Positions 1 through 12,904 of a DNA stretch of 64,000 nucleotides are shown here, in pieces (positions within the stretch are counted from its first letter, which is position 1; each line of letters starts with the position of its first letter). Below the pieces are notes generated by a model. It saw only the letters and a list, made by a program, of their open reading frames with translations. It had not been told where the DNA came from and searched no databases. The DNA is from Nematostella vectensis. Lineage: Eukaryota > Cnidaria > Anthozoa > Actiniaria > Edwardsiidae. The stretch spans positions 6,317,540 through 6,381,539 of the forward strand of contig NC_064042.1 in NCBI RefSeq assembly GCF_932526225.1. Direction: 5' to 3'. The translations under genes were made by a program, and so were the position numbers.

Positions 1-349
1 TCAGATGGACTTTTTATGTGTAAATCTTGTGATATTATCTAATATTATCAAGTCATGAGATGCAATAATCTAGGTTCAACATGGCAGTTCTAACGGTATA
101 AGATCTGATAAATAACAGAAATTAGATTTGTTAGCTTTGTTATAATACCGGCTAAATATCTGATACTAGAACCTTGTGAAGAAATATCTGATTTATATCC
201 GATTTCGGATGAGTGATAAATATCGTATAAATATCAAAGTGCAAGAAAAGTTCGATATCGATATTTCATTTTTTGTTTTGCAATTAGTAAACATGACTAT
301 CTTACAATTATTATTCGGTGCTCTCACAAAAAAGCAGGGTGGTACTCAC
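1..349. other. No gene seen; probable intron of the minus-strand gene
   Basis: AT-rich sequence with no recognisable coding segment on either strand. It lies just downstream (minus strand) of the splice donor at 344-349, so it is probably the first intron of the gene that starts at 455. Confidence 0.4.
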
Positions 350-455
350 GAGCTTTGATGAGATCGCAGAAGCCTTGGACATCGTTTTGGTTGCGATATT
401 CAAGTTTCTGTAGTATTTTCCTTCTCCAGGTTAGGGCCTCACCTCCGGCCGCCAT
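350..455 (-). CDS. First coding exon of an unidentified gene
   Basis: On the minus strand an ATG (453-455) opens 35 codons beginning MAAGGEALTWRRK and ending at a consensus GTGAGT donor (344-349), leaving phase 1. The start codon sits inside a CCAAGATGGCGGC sequence, the YY1-type initiator often found at animal housekeeping start sites, which supports this start. The short peptide is charged (Arg, Lys, Gln, Asn) with no signal peptide, so a cytosolic or nuclear product is likely. I do not recognise the family. The remaining exons lie beyond the left edge of the window. It is divergent from the nuclease gene at 783, with about 330 bp between the two starts, so they probably share a promoter. 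Confidence 0.55.
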
Positions 456-782
456 CTTGGATTTACCAGCCCTTCAATCTAAAAACTTCACACGGTCAAG
501 CTTGTCCGATAGAGAGTGAGTTCTAATGAGCAGGATGTAACAGGCCGAGCAGATGAGTCACTAAGTAATCTTGAGAGAAGGCGATATATTAATCCATGTT
601 TTTCTCTGTTTTATTGCTTTTGGTGTCATTTAAGTTGGAATGAGTTGGTAATTGTTGGTAAAATAATGTAGCATAACATCTTTTTTATTATTACTTTACC
701 GACGCGGGCTGCCTGTGGTGCATTCAAAATGGCGGAAAACTTTGAAGTTGAAGTGTTGTAAAGATCCTGTTGTCGCTTTACC
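456..782. promoter_or_regulatory. Divergent promoter region with YY1-like motifs and a short upstream ORF
   Basis: This interval separates two divergent starts. On its left edge is CCAAGATGGCGGC (minus strand), and at 725-735 is a similar AAAATGGCGG on the plus strand. The plus-strand copy opens an 11-codon ORF including the stop (729-761) just ahead of the nuclease ATG at 783, so it would act as an upstream ORF if transcription starts before it. The shared-promoter role is inferred from geometry. Confidence 0.45.
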
Positions 783-2391
783 ATGCGTGCCTTCATATAC
801 AACAGGGCGCTGAGAAAACTCACTAAATATTACTGTCAAATATGTCACAGATATTCAAGCAGTTACGAGACAGGGAAACTTTACGAGCTAGTAACTGTCT
901 TTTGGTTGCGCCGCTTTCTATTCGAGGTCACTCATAGTGGCAAGAGAGGGGATCGTGGCGTGGATTTTCGCGGCTGTTTCAAACTTAAAGAACAATTGTT
1001 TCCCGTTGTGGGCCAATGCAAGTACCACAAGCGGAAAATGGCTAGAGTTGGCCCCTCTCACGTGAGAGAAATGGAGGGTGTACTTAGTCAAGAGGGAGAG
1101 GCGACTCTAGGTGTTCTAGTCAACAATATCGGGTGAGCTGAGCACTTCCAGAAGCTGGAATAAGAAAATGTTTTGGCTCATTGTAGGAAAGCTCTTGGTG
1201 TTCAAATGTCGACATATATACTGTAGGCAATTCAAAAATTGTTGTTCTTACGGTGTCGGTTCCTCAGGGCAGTTATTGGAGTTCACATGCTTACATACAT
1301 TGACCTATTTCAAATAAGAAAATGATCACTGCCACTGGACCAATCAGCGCTCTCCATTTCAACCTCTCCATTTCAACCTCTCCATTTCAACCTCTCCATT
1401 TCAACCTCTCCATTTCAACCTCTCCATTTCAACCTCTCCATTTCAATCTCTCCATTTCAACCTCTCCATTTCAACCTCTCCATTTCAACCTCTCCATTTC
1501 AACCCCCTAAATCTCATAGTAATTATGCCCATAGAACTATATTTATTTTTTCGCATCTAATATCTAACCCTTACTAAGGTTGCACCAGGAAATCAATGCA
1601 TCGTAACACGCAGTGCCACATGGGTAGCATACAGCAAATGGCTGAGCCATATCTTAAAGCCATGGGAATATTCACAGGAAGATGAACCAGAATGCTACAG
1701 CCTTTGAAGTGTGGATTGTTTTTGTTTTTATATTTATGCTTATTCTCTCTTTTATTTGATGCCAACTGAGCACTACCAGTTATGACACATGGATTCTCTG
1801 AGTGCAACCTTATTTGAAATAGGTGTATACTGTAGGCAATTGCAGGTAGCAAGGATATCTTCAAGCTGCTCTCATCCCCAAATAATATTGATTGTATTAC
1901 TATTTCTCTCCATTATTTTTTTTTTCAGCTTTACCAGTTTGGCATATGAACATTTTATGAGCTCTCCCTTACCACTTATATTTGTTGTGATCACCGACAG
2001 ACATAGATTGTCTCTTGTGTCTGGAATCACATTGACCAAGAAGTTGGATAGTCATGATAAGTTGGGCCAAACCAAGCTTAAATGGCAGTTACAAGCTGAT
2101 GCGGTTTGCGGTGGCAGCAAAGAAAAAGATAAGGTTTTAAATCATGATGCAGCCACTGATCGAACACTTGATTGTAATGATCAACAACAGAACATGGCAA
2201 ATCAACAGACACCACAAAATAACTGTGGTAAGAAAGTAATTGAAAGAAATTCTGATGCTTACGACGGCTGGAGACTGAGTTTATTTGAGTTGAACCCACC
2301 AGCAAGAACACTTCTACCTAATCTTGTCATTGGTCTTACTATGGGTACTGATGGACACAGGGTACCCAATCTCATGGCCTTGACATTATAA
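783..2391 (+). CDS. RRG7/Mrr-like PD-(D/E)XK nuclease family protein
   Basis: Two exons: 783-1132 (donor GTGAGC, phase 2) and 1929-2391 (acceptor TTTTTTCAG). Joined they give about 270 residues. The N-terminal half has the order expected for the Mrr/RRG7 fold: a helix with GKLYE near residue 30, then GDRGVD near 58, then VVGQCK near 77, which together match the D...(D/E)xK-type catalytic core (here Q-C-K). After the splice the frame continues GFTSLAYEHF and a hydrophobic strand, then a low-complexity Asn/Gln/Asp segment. Yeast RRG7 is needed for respiratory growth and is mitochondrial; a mitochondrial role here is inference, although the Arg/Tyr-rich N-terminus fits a presequence. The second-exon tail is less certain than the first exon. 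Alternative: a degenerate nuclease with no activity. Confidence 0.7.
1350..1505. repeat. 14-bp minisatellite in the nuclease-gene intron
   Basis: About eleven nearly perfect tandem copies of CTCTCCATTTCAAC, one with a C-to-T change. It lies in the intron between 1133 and 1928. The open frame across it is a repeat artefact. Confidence 0.95.
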
Positions 2392-3344
2392 CTTAGGTTT
2401 TCAGTAGTGGATGTAGGGGGAGGGTTTAGGGGGTTCACCCCCCATCCCCCCATCAACTTAAGGCTGCCAGAAAGCCTATGTAACAAACAAATTACCCCCT
2501 ACCCCCTTTGTCACTGAGCCAAACCCCCCCCCCCTTTAGCGAAAAGCTAGATCCGCCCCTGGTTTTTAAAAGGGAGGACAAACATTAAACAAAACCAGGC
2601 ATGAAACAATGTGTTTATTTATATTATTACAAAATTATAAAAGCTGTTTGATTACAACCTGTGAAGTCTAAGAAAAATGAATTGGCGAGTCAAGCCAAAA
2701 TAAGAACGGAAATGACTGCAATAAAATCCCAATGAATATACCCCTCTGTGGCTGATTAGCACTGACTATGTTGCTTTTGGTTGTAGTTATTTTGCTGCTA
2801 GGTAAAAGCCAGAGTGCGCAACAAGTTTGCCACCCGAATAATCTTAATTAGGCATGGAAAAATATGTGTATTTACATGTTATTACAAAAAGTTTTAAGCT
2901 GTAATTCACGATTAATTGAATTTTACCCTGCCTTAAAATTAGACATTGGACCTCAGTTTAGTAGGTTTTAAGCCATTTTTATCTACTGCTTGTATTAGTA
3001 ATAATAATGATAATAATCCCAAGAGAGCTAATGCAAGTGAATACAGAGAATGTTTGAACATTGTAGCATGCAACATAGCCGCCATCTTAACCCCTCCCCC
3101 CCCCCCCCCATTCTTCATTTTTGCTCAAAATCCAAGATGGCGGTAAATCGCTCGAGGTCGGTTTTTCGCTGTAAAAAAAAACACCTGGCTGGTAAGCGCC
3201 TGCTTTGCTGGCTAGATGAGGTCCAAAATCTTGTGACACCCGCCTAATGTGGGTGAGTTGACAGCTATATACATCAGTTTTTATATGTATATATTGGATA
3301 TATATATATGAAAACGTACACACCACCATTTACCACAAACCTCC
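2392..3344. other. Intergenic region, possible stray first exon at 3137-3191
   Basis: Mostly AT-rich sequence with C runs near 2403-2540 and 3093-3108. One spot is notable: CCAAGATGGCGG at 3133-3143 followed by 18 open codons to a good GTAAGC donor at 3192. It looks like a YY1-type first exon, but no following exon was recognised, so I do not call a gene. Confidence 0.3.
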
Positions 3345-3668
3345 AAGGGGTACTCCCTATATCCATCGGACAGGGATCATCGTCGTATCTTTTAAGATGT
3401 CAATTTGGGGTGAAAATGAGAATGCCCAGATTTTTTTACCTCTTTACCTTTTAGGGTGCTATTATAGCCATCGCTCATCTTACTTGTAGCTCATGAAAGA
3501 GCGTTAAAACATGTCAATCAGTTTTAAATAAACGTTTTTATTACAAATTATTTACGTTTGTTTGAGTTAAATTCATGCCTAACCACGCCCACTTTAGTAT
3601 CTTTTAGGGTTGTTTCCAAAAAATCCCAACAATGATCCCCGTCCATTTGATATCGTAGTACCCCCGTG
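3345..3668. repeat. Short inverted-repeat (MITE-like) element
   Basis: The left arm (about 3345-3385: GGGGTACTCCC, ATATCCAT, GGACAGGGATCAT) is repeated inverted and imperfectly at about 3630-3668 (ATGATCCCCGTCCAT, GATATCGTAGTACCCCC). No coding content. A duplicated target site was not resolved. Confidence 0.6.
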
Positions 3669-3860
3669 GCACAAACCATGTCCATTATAGTAATATTATT
3701 GGGGAACCCCAAGCCGAACAAAAATACCAGCGTATGTATATGAAAGGAAGAAAATGAAAACCTTCCATTTTTTCTGCCACATCTTTTTTACAGAAAAGAG
3801 AGAAAATCGAAAAGCTGTTTTGTCAATCATGCTCAAGTTGACCAATAAGATTTTTAGATT

Positions 3861-6800
3861 TTAGTTTTGGCTGGAATTTTCTTTCTTTATTTGGGTATCT
3901 GTTGCATCTTGTGCAGTTTTTATCTTCAATAACTCACCAAGATGAGTTTTCTTCAGAATCCATATTGCTGCACCAGACAATATAGTTATTGCAAATGTTA
4001 TTATGTTATTCAAATTTTCCAAGCAAGTAATAAATATTATTGGAAGGAAAACAAAAATGCATATTAGGAATGATATTTGTTCGAGGTTGTCCGCAACATT
4101 ACATTTTTTAACCAACATGTAGAAAATAAAATAAAATAAAATATAGAAAAGGAGGACAAATAATACCACCAGAACAGCCCAGTTATAGTCTGAAATTATC
4201 CCTATCACCATCCAAATCGCACTATGGACAACCGAAAAAATGCCGTAATTTTCCAAGGCTGTGCAATACCCTTCTTTACATCTTGTTTTACATATTTTGC
4301 ATATACTAAAAAAAAGTAATAATCCATAAGCGATCAGAAAAGACCAATAGGGTATTAAACTATTTTTATCCCATAAATTACATATGCACTTGACAAATGC
4401 ACCAAAATTCAAAAGACCTGGTATAACTGCAGAGAGAAGCATTAATGCATTTAATACTGTCTTGCCTTCAGTCTCCTTATTTCTAATTTCTGTCTTGCCT
4501 TCAGTCTCCTTATTTCTAATTGTTAATAAAAAGGGCGTGGCCAAGAAGGAAGCTACTGCCGGTGAATTAGCCAGATACCCATAGAGCCCTTTCTGCCAAG
4601 TGGAGAGCTCAAGCCTGTCATTGTCATGACCATGAAGAATACAGGAAGCGGTGTTCAGACGTGGGTCTGACACATTGGGGGAAATAGCCAGGTCTTGCAG
4701 CTGTGAATCAAGAGGAGGGGGGGAAATTGTTAAATATGTTGACAAGTCTCCTTAGAATAGAAGCGTCTTTGAGCAAACTCATGAATGCAAATATTCCTAG
4801 TATGCATTTAATAATCTTCGCCACATGGAAAACAAGGTGAATGGTGAATGCATCGTGTCTTCCACCTGTCTAATAATCCACAGGTGAAAACTCGTGTTTT
4901 CTGTAAGTCTTTCCCGGTGGTAAGACATGAGGTTGACTCCGCGTCTACTCGAATATTCTACAGTGTAAGATCTGGAATATTCTCCATGTCTTACACGCAT
5001 ATTTGGAAGTCTTCATAACCCCTCCCCCCCCCCCCCCTTGGTAACCCCTTATTTGTTTGTATTCGCATGTCTTCCCCTAATATTCCACGGGTGGAAACTC
5101 GTGTGTTCTCCAGTGTAAGATCTGGAATATTCCCCAAGATGAATTATTTACAAGCCATAATTCATTATTCCTGCTTATTTAATTGTGCATATTGATACAT
5201 AGTATTTAATTGTCAAGTCTAATCTTGGTATCGCATTAGGTATCGCATATGTTTTCGTGTCCACACCATAGGCTTCCCAGTTAGCTTTTGTATTTTGGTT
5301 TCATGCTGATCTGTGTTTTTTAGCGCATGCGCGAGTTTTATATAAGCAGTTTTTCGTGTCCACACGTGTTCCCAGTCGGCTGATTTGTATATTGATTTCA
5401 TATTGATAAGCGGTGTTTTAGCGCATGTGCGAGTTTTATATAGTGGATGCAATTTCGTGTCCACACCACAGGCTTCCCAGTCGCTTAAACATGTTCGTCC
5501 CGTCCTCCGAGCATTCACTTCCTAATAGAAACTTCTAGTATAAATCTAAATTACGTGATACAAGGTGGTTTCTGGTGGTTCATCCGCTAAATTGTGACTG
5601 ATCAGGTAAGGAATGTGGCCAGCCTGCGTAGCGGCGGTTTGGTTGTGTTTTAATCAGCGCGAAACTAGAGCTGTGGAATTTAGGCCGCGCGAAGTCTGGT
5701 ACTAGGATTTGGGGTCTCTCTGATTTGTGGGCGCAAAAAGAAACGTAACGCTACGAAAAAAAAGCGCAACGCAACGCACAAAAATAAACCCATGAAACAA
5801 ATAACGCCGCTACGCAGGCTAGAATGTGGCGCGCCCATGTCACCACCTGGTCATGGCATAATATAAATATCACGGGAAAGTGGGTGCCTGCATTTTACTA
5901 GCAAGCGCAACGTCAGCAAATTCTATAGCCTACTTGTAGGCTTTGATATTTTTTTCCGGCACGAAAACACCGAAAGCACGAAATTCGCAAACCATGGCCG
6001 CCATCTTGGATAACGCGATCCGCAGGGGGAAGGGGGAGAAAAAATGCGGGGGCGCGGATACTCCCTTACTTATAGCAAAAGCGGCAGAGGGCCAGCGGAT
6101 GCCTTATTTTTTTGAAAGTTTGGAATGTCCAGTCTTGGAATGTTCTTTTCCACGTCTAACAACAGGTAGCCCAGGCTGTGATTCAGTAGTAAAGGATCTA
6201 ATCTAATCTAAGATCCAAATTTGTATGAGCAAAATGCTACTCTAGGCTGTTATTGGCTCTGAATTCTTCGCATTATCTCCATATATTTATCTAGACTTTA
6301 TTTTAAAAAGGCTTTTGACTCTGTGGATCACGGCATCCTCTTGAAGAAACTAACATGGTATGGAGTGGATGAAACCTATGATACAAAGCTGTTCCAATCT
6401 ATCTCTTTGTGGACGATGAATCAAACATCAATTTTGACGCTAGCAAGTGTTAAGTCATGACAGTCTCCCGGAAGAAATCACCTGCAGTGGTGGCCTATCA
6501 CCTTGGTGCCACAAATCTACAGCTTATCAATAGAGAAAGAGATCTCGGGGTCACCATATCGAGTAATTTTACGTCAAGCAACCTGACATGGGACACCCGC
6601 ATTCCATCTGTGGTGTCCTTAGTAGTTCCTAGAATATCCTAGGAACTGCCAGATTATCAGAGGTGACACATCATCTGAAGCTTGGCTCCCACATTTTCCC
6701 AGATCCTGCCAGTTTAGCGAGCGCAAGGTTTCCAGCTTTTGGGAGAATCTAGGAGAATAGCCGAGAATTCGGGAGTTTCTAGGATATCCTAGGAACTCCC

Positions 6801-9800
6801 AAATGATTAGAGGCGTGCATTTGGCTCCCACATTTTCCCAGATCTGGCAGTTTAGCAAGCGCTGGGTTTCCAAACTTTTGGGAGAATCTAGGAGAATAGC
6901 TGAGGATGTGAATGATCAGAGGCGTGCATTTGGCTCCCATATTTTCCTAGATACTCCCAAATTCCATTTCCCAATATATAGGAGTATCTAGGGTATTCTA
7001 GGAAATCCTAAGAGCTCCCAAATCTTAGAAGTTCATTTCGCAAGGCCAACAGAATGCCCAGTCTGGTCAAGAAGACATGTCCCCTTATTACAGACTGCAG
7101 GGTCTGGCGTACTCTGTACCTGTCCTTTGTAAAGTCTCAGCTAACTTTTCTCAATTGTTATCTGGCCTAGCCACGTTTAAATATTTTCTGAAAGAACACT
7201 AATCAAGTCTTACTTGCCCTGCACATGGAGCGTCTTCACACGGGACAATGGCTGACACCACATTTAGTTTTTGTCATTTTAAGCGGACACGGAGCTGCAT
7301 GCATAGAAATTGGTAAACTTGGCGATTCAAAATTTGTGGTCAATGACGTCATGTCACCCTTTTTGTGCTCGCTATCTGTACCACTCACGTGACCAGCACA
7401 TGGGACAAGCCAGCTAATTTATCGATCGCTCCATAAATTCTAAACCAATGACATCAGACTAGTTCCAACAAGAATCGGGCCCACACTCTTTTTTTATAAG
7501 ATTGTACAATTTTCAGTTAAGGCTGGGCAAGAGAGCATAAGATAAGAGAGGGACACTTTGGTATTACCCGCGCGCCATGTCGATTCCGAATCCGGCTATT
7601 TTTAGTAACCACCACCCCACCACTGCGCGTGAGCATGTTTACTCACCCTACCCCTGCGCTTTGGCATTTACATTTTGTTGTTTGCCGCTGTTTTGTGACA
7701 TGAAACCGAAAAAAAAACACACCCTATTTGCACTAATACCATCGAAAATTTCATTCTAGCATCAAGGATACGGGCAGTTGCGGTTTACTAAGGGGATGCA
7801 GTACTTCAAGGATTGCAAGATTTCAGAAAACGAGACTTATAATTCAAAATCAAGAGCGGAAAACTTCGTGCTTCAAACACCGTTTTCGCTCTAACTTGCT
7901 GCTTCTTCGTGGTTTCTCAACATTCATTATCTTCCTAATGGTCAAACGAAATCTGTAAGTTAGACATATTGATTTTTGTGAATATTCCGGTGAATTGAGA
8001 AGGAATCCAAGAAAAACACATTTCATAAAACTATCCTTGTAGCGAGGGAATGCATTTTTGTGATGATCAAAGCCAACAAGCTGAAGTATCTCAGCTTTTG
8101 TAATAGTGAGAAAATAAAGAGGGAGATATTACTGTACTTCTTTGATGTTGTTATTATATGTTATATTATTATTTTGTTTTTTATACAAGCTGGCGGTATC
8201 ACAGCGGTATCACAGCCATTTTATCGCTGGTCAGTTTTTTTCTTTCTTCTTCACTTGAATTCGCCGCTCAGACTAACAAAACAGTCAAACTATTCAGGGA
8301 TTAAGATTTCTGTGAGTATATTTGCCAATCTTGCTTACTTAAGTTAGACTTGTTTTCTTCTTCCGAGTTATTGCAAAACAACAACACGCAACCCGCGGGG
8401 GAGAAGGACAAAATAAAAGGAGCAAATCCTCACGCGCAGTGGTGGGGTGGTGGTTACCAAAAATAGCCAGATTCGGAATCGACATGGCGCGCGGGTAATA
8501 CCAAAGTGTCACTCCCTTATCTTATGCTCTCTTGGGCTGGGCCAAGACATTTTAAGGCTAAATATGTTCTTAACAATGTTCTTAATTTTTAGTAGGACCC
8601 GTCACCTTAAAACGATAATTAATGTACCTTACAGTGGAGCATCTTTTCCAAAAAATATTTTTAGATTCACTTTTTGCAGGAACCATTAAGTTATATCAAT
8701 CTTTACAAACAAAAACACAAAGAACACAATAATTATTTGGAATCTTTGTAATCACTGTAAGTATTTAAAAAAATCTTCAACAACTTAGTTCATAATTTTT
8801 TCAAAAAATAAATATCTCTTCAAATCAAATTCAACATACAGTTTACCTTTCAAATGTATCAACATACAGTTCAGCTTCACAGTCTAGATGTTGAACATGT
8901 TTCATGTGTTTTCTCTTCTTTCTTAACTCAACAAATTATGATAGACACATTTCAAAAGGGTCAGTAACAAATTCTTGAGCATATCCCTAAATAACATGAC
9001 GCCTTTTTTATAATTCTCATGCAGTTGAAGGAATTTTAGTTCCATAGAGAAGAAATCTTTTCCCTTGTCAAAGCGAAAACACAATATCATCATTTGTATT
9101 ATCAGACACATCTCAGATGGCCAAAATTCAAGTACTCTAATAAGCTTTAAAAGCATGTCCTATTCCATGCTGAAATTATTCTTTCTCGGCGACACGATTC
9201 GATTTTGATTCCATAGATCTTCCCCATCATCAGACAAACGTTGTTTGTTTTTTTACTCTAAGGACCGCCTTCAGAGGAGCTTCATTTCCAGGCATGTCGA
9301 AAGCATAGATGTCTCGCACAGTAAGCGGGTTTTCAGAATACTTCTCAGGGTTTTTGGAATGTTTTTCTGTGTTTTCGATAATGGGCGCCTGCAAGAATTC
9401 TCATCCAAAAGCTTCTGCAGGTTGATGACGTCACACCGCTCGACTAATCAAAAACGTTTGCCCGACAGAGGTAACGCTTATAATAGTTAAACTCATCGTC
9501 TGATAAGTTTGGGGTTAGGTATCGAATAGCTTTGTAACCGCCTAACCAAGCGCACCCGAGTAGCCATGCCTCCGGGCTACAGCTCCCCGCCCCCCAGGGG
9601 GATACCCGTCACACCTTTCGGTGGAATATATTTACCTAGCTAGTTGCATGCTACCCTAAGGGTGTGGTGGGAGGGACGAAAAACCCGCGAATCCAGTGTT
9701 GAGTCGAGCGAGATTTGCAGACCTCTAAGAGAGGATGCAAACGTGCCAAGGACTGAATAACCGGGAGAGGTCTGCAAATCTCACTCGACTCAACACTGGA

Positions 9801-12800
9801 TTCGCGGGTTTTTCGCCGTGTTTTCAATGGCAAAAAGTACTCAAGCAGGAATCTTCGATAGGCCTACAAGTTCCGATCATTTTCGCACAGCCGGACGCGT
9901 TTTTTGGGGGAGCTGTTTTTAATGGCTGGAGGCGACCGCTTCAGTAAAAAGCAAACGACTCAAGGCCACTTAGTGTGACAGAGCTATAGCATCTCAACAT
10001 CAGGGCACGTTTGCTAGTGGAGGAAAAGATGCAATTGCAGTTAGCATTGACGAACCTTCACTTCACGTCGGTGGTAGTGGTGAGTAATATATACTGTCAG
10101 TATATATGAAGTGTGCTGGCTTGTCGTTTTGTAGAATGCCACGATGTTTAGCAGAGGCAGTGTGTCAAGCATGCACTTTACAGATTCTGGTAGCAGTTGA
10201 GCTGGCTGAGCGTCAGAAACCTAACTATCAACAAAATTTGCTGAATTGGCTCGAGTTACCCTACTATGGTTATACGTTTTTACTTGTAATAATCTTGCTG
10301 GGGAATACCAACTACACTGGTTATGGTCATATTGCTGTATATGACTTTGCATTTGGAGGAGAACAGCTGCGGCCAAGCCTCGCCCGGAGCATTTTGATGT
10401 CGTGTTGGGGCGGCTAATCCACCTCTCTCTCACTGCCCTAGCAGTGTTGTGTTGGGGCGCCTTATCCACCTTCCTCTCAATGCCCTAGCAGTGTCGTGTT
10501 GGAGATGGCAAGGGCTCCCCCCACCAGCCCCAGTGCTGTTGTATTGGGATGGGTAAGCCCCATCTCCCGCCTCCTAGCCCCAGCAGTACGCCACCTGCAG
10601 TGGATCTAGGCCCTAGAATGCCATGAGGTGTGGCCTCACTCATAACTGCGTTGCCTGGAAGGGTGATGGCGTCTCCCCGAGACTAAAGCTTTGTCATATC
10701 TATGTCCAGCTCCTCCCAGCCTCCTACAACGACTAGCAATTTGTGTTTGTTAAGTATCTAAATGTGTGGTGTGCTACATGTTCCTGTAATCCAGTTCTTG
10801 ACTGCGAGTGGAATGGTAAATATACATACATATTATTGTTATTGCCATTGCTATTATCATTGCTATTAAAAAGAAAGTGACGAAGCTTTTTCTCATGAGA
10901 TCTCTTCATTTTGTTCCTTTATGACGTATATTGACTAAAACCGTTGTAAGAATATTGCCACTCTCTATATTGATCGTTGGAAAATCCAAGATGGCCGCCA
11001 ATCCAAGATCTTAAATAAAGCGCTACGACAACATACTTACAGCATACTTTTTTCGTGAAATCTATTAATTGTTGTCACTTAAGAATACATATTGACTAAA
11101 ATATGTTTGAGACCATTTTCCAGTCTATGACGAATTGTACACTCGGTATGAGAATAGCGGCAGCAACGGCATTTTTCAACAGAGAGCGCATTTTTTATTT
11201 TGTCTCCAGACAGCATACGCGGACTGTTTTCAAAAAAGGGCGCGGGAAAAATGCGCACAGCTCGTACTCGAGTAGCTTAGGGAGGGAACTCTACATCACG
11301 GATTATTAGAAGGTGCTAATAAAAATACGTAGGGTGTATCTCAAAATGTTCTTGGCAGCAGATTTGATGTACTCAGCTACTAAATAGCCTACCATACTTG
11401 CGATTTTCCGATCTCCTATACTAGTCTTGTCGAAATACTAAAGCTTCTTGGTGCTGAATAGCATTTGTGTTTACCTATGCCATCTTTTGTGTTTTCCACA
11501 TGTCAGTTTAATATGTGATGGTTCTCCAGTGTGCTGGGGCGATAGCTCAACGATCAAAGACTTACTGGCTGTGGCATATTTGAAGTATAGAAGGTGGAAG
11601 AAACATCGGCAAGCACTAAGAATGCCGGCCATTAAAATTTACTCAATGAGTCAATGGATAGGTTAGTAGAGATGCCTAACCACACTCTATGTCAGATCGA
11701 TAAAGGACTTGTGGACTCCGCTCCCAGTCGAGCCGATAATTTTTTTTTTGGTTGCGCTACTTATAGCGATTCTTGGCACACATATCAGCCATCAACACAT
11801 ATCAGCCGCGCTTCAGAGACTACGTGCTTGCGCATATACAAACAGAAGAAAATGGGCCCATATTTCTATTTATGTACAGTTTAACGTGAATCGTATTTAC
11901 GTTGTCGTAAATAAGATTCGATCAAGCATTGTACAATGATATGTGGCAGAAACATTTTGAAGTTGTTTACTTCTAACAACTGCGAAAAACTTTTTTTTTT
12001 ATCCGTTTGAAGAGTGACAACATTTATGCAAAGGTTGGACTGCTTGCCAAAACGGGTCTCTGTAAAATGAAGACAGGACCTTCACGGACTTACGCGGACC
12101 GGACCTCGACCTTTTTAATACACAAACATATACATAAAATAAAAAATTGTCGTCAAAGAAAAAAAAGCTTGCTTACATTTTTCGTGAGAGTCCCTAGTGC
12201 AAGTGTGCCGTTGTTGTGGGGCACCGGGGAACAAACAGAGTTTCTTTTTCATTACGGACTTTGCGCAAAATTACCGACTTGCTCCAGGTGCTGAAGTAGT
12301 TTGAAAAATCGGTAGCTGGAAAATCGGCAACTACCGTGAGAATAGTGACTTAATAAATGGGCTGCTTCGCTACTTTGTAGCAAGAGAAAACAAATATCAC
12401 TCTGTCCAAACACTGAGCTGTCAGTTAACTCAATGGAATCTGTTGATTGCCGTTAGAACAGTAACCCTCTATTGGCTACTTCCCTGCATTGTATTAAGAA
12501 GACAAAAAAAAACCGCTCTGCACAAACACAATCGTAGATTGCCGTGAGAACAAACCTTTTATTGGCTACTTTGCAATTGTCCTGACATGTTGACTCATTG
12601 ACGGCTGATTGATAACTGATTGTTTTTGAGCCCGGGGGTGGGAGGAGCTTTCCCTTTTATAGCGGAACCTCGTGTTTAATGAACACGTCTATGATGCCGA
12701 TACAGACAACGATCTACTCCCCATGTTTGAGGGGTAAAATAATACTTTCGCTAAACAAAAGATATAATGCTAATAGACATTGTTTTAATGCGAGGGATGT

Positions 12801-12873
12801 TTTAGCCTGCGAGCAAGTCTGTACTTTTGCGCAAAGTCCGTAATGAAAAAGAAATCTCCGTCGCATATCCCCC

Positions 12874-12904
<31 letters not shown>

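Noticed and set aside
5992..6206. Possible gene starting in a GCCATCTTGG motif
   Set aside because: No donor site, no family resemblance, and equal openness on both strands.
9484..9640. CTGATAAG and GAAA elements resembling a hammerhead ribozyme
   Set aside because: The conserved core bases are not in the right order or strand, and no three-stem fold around a cleavage site could be drawn.
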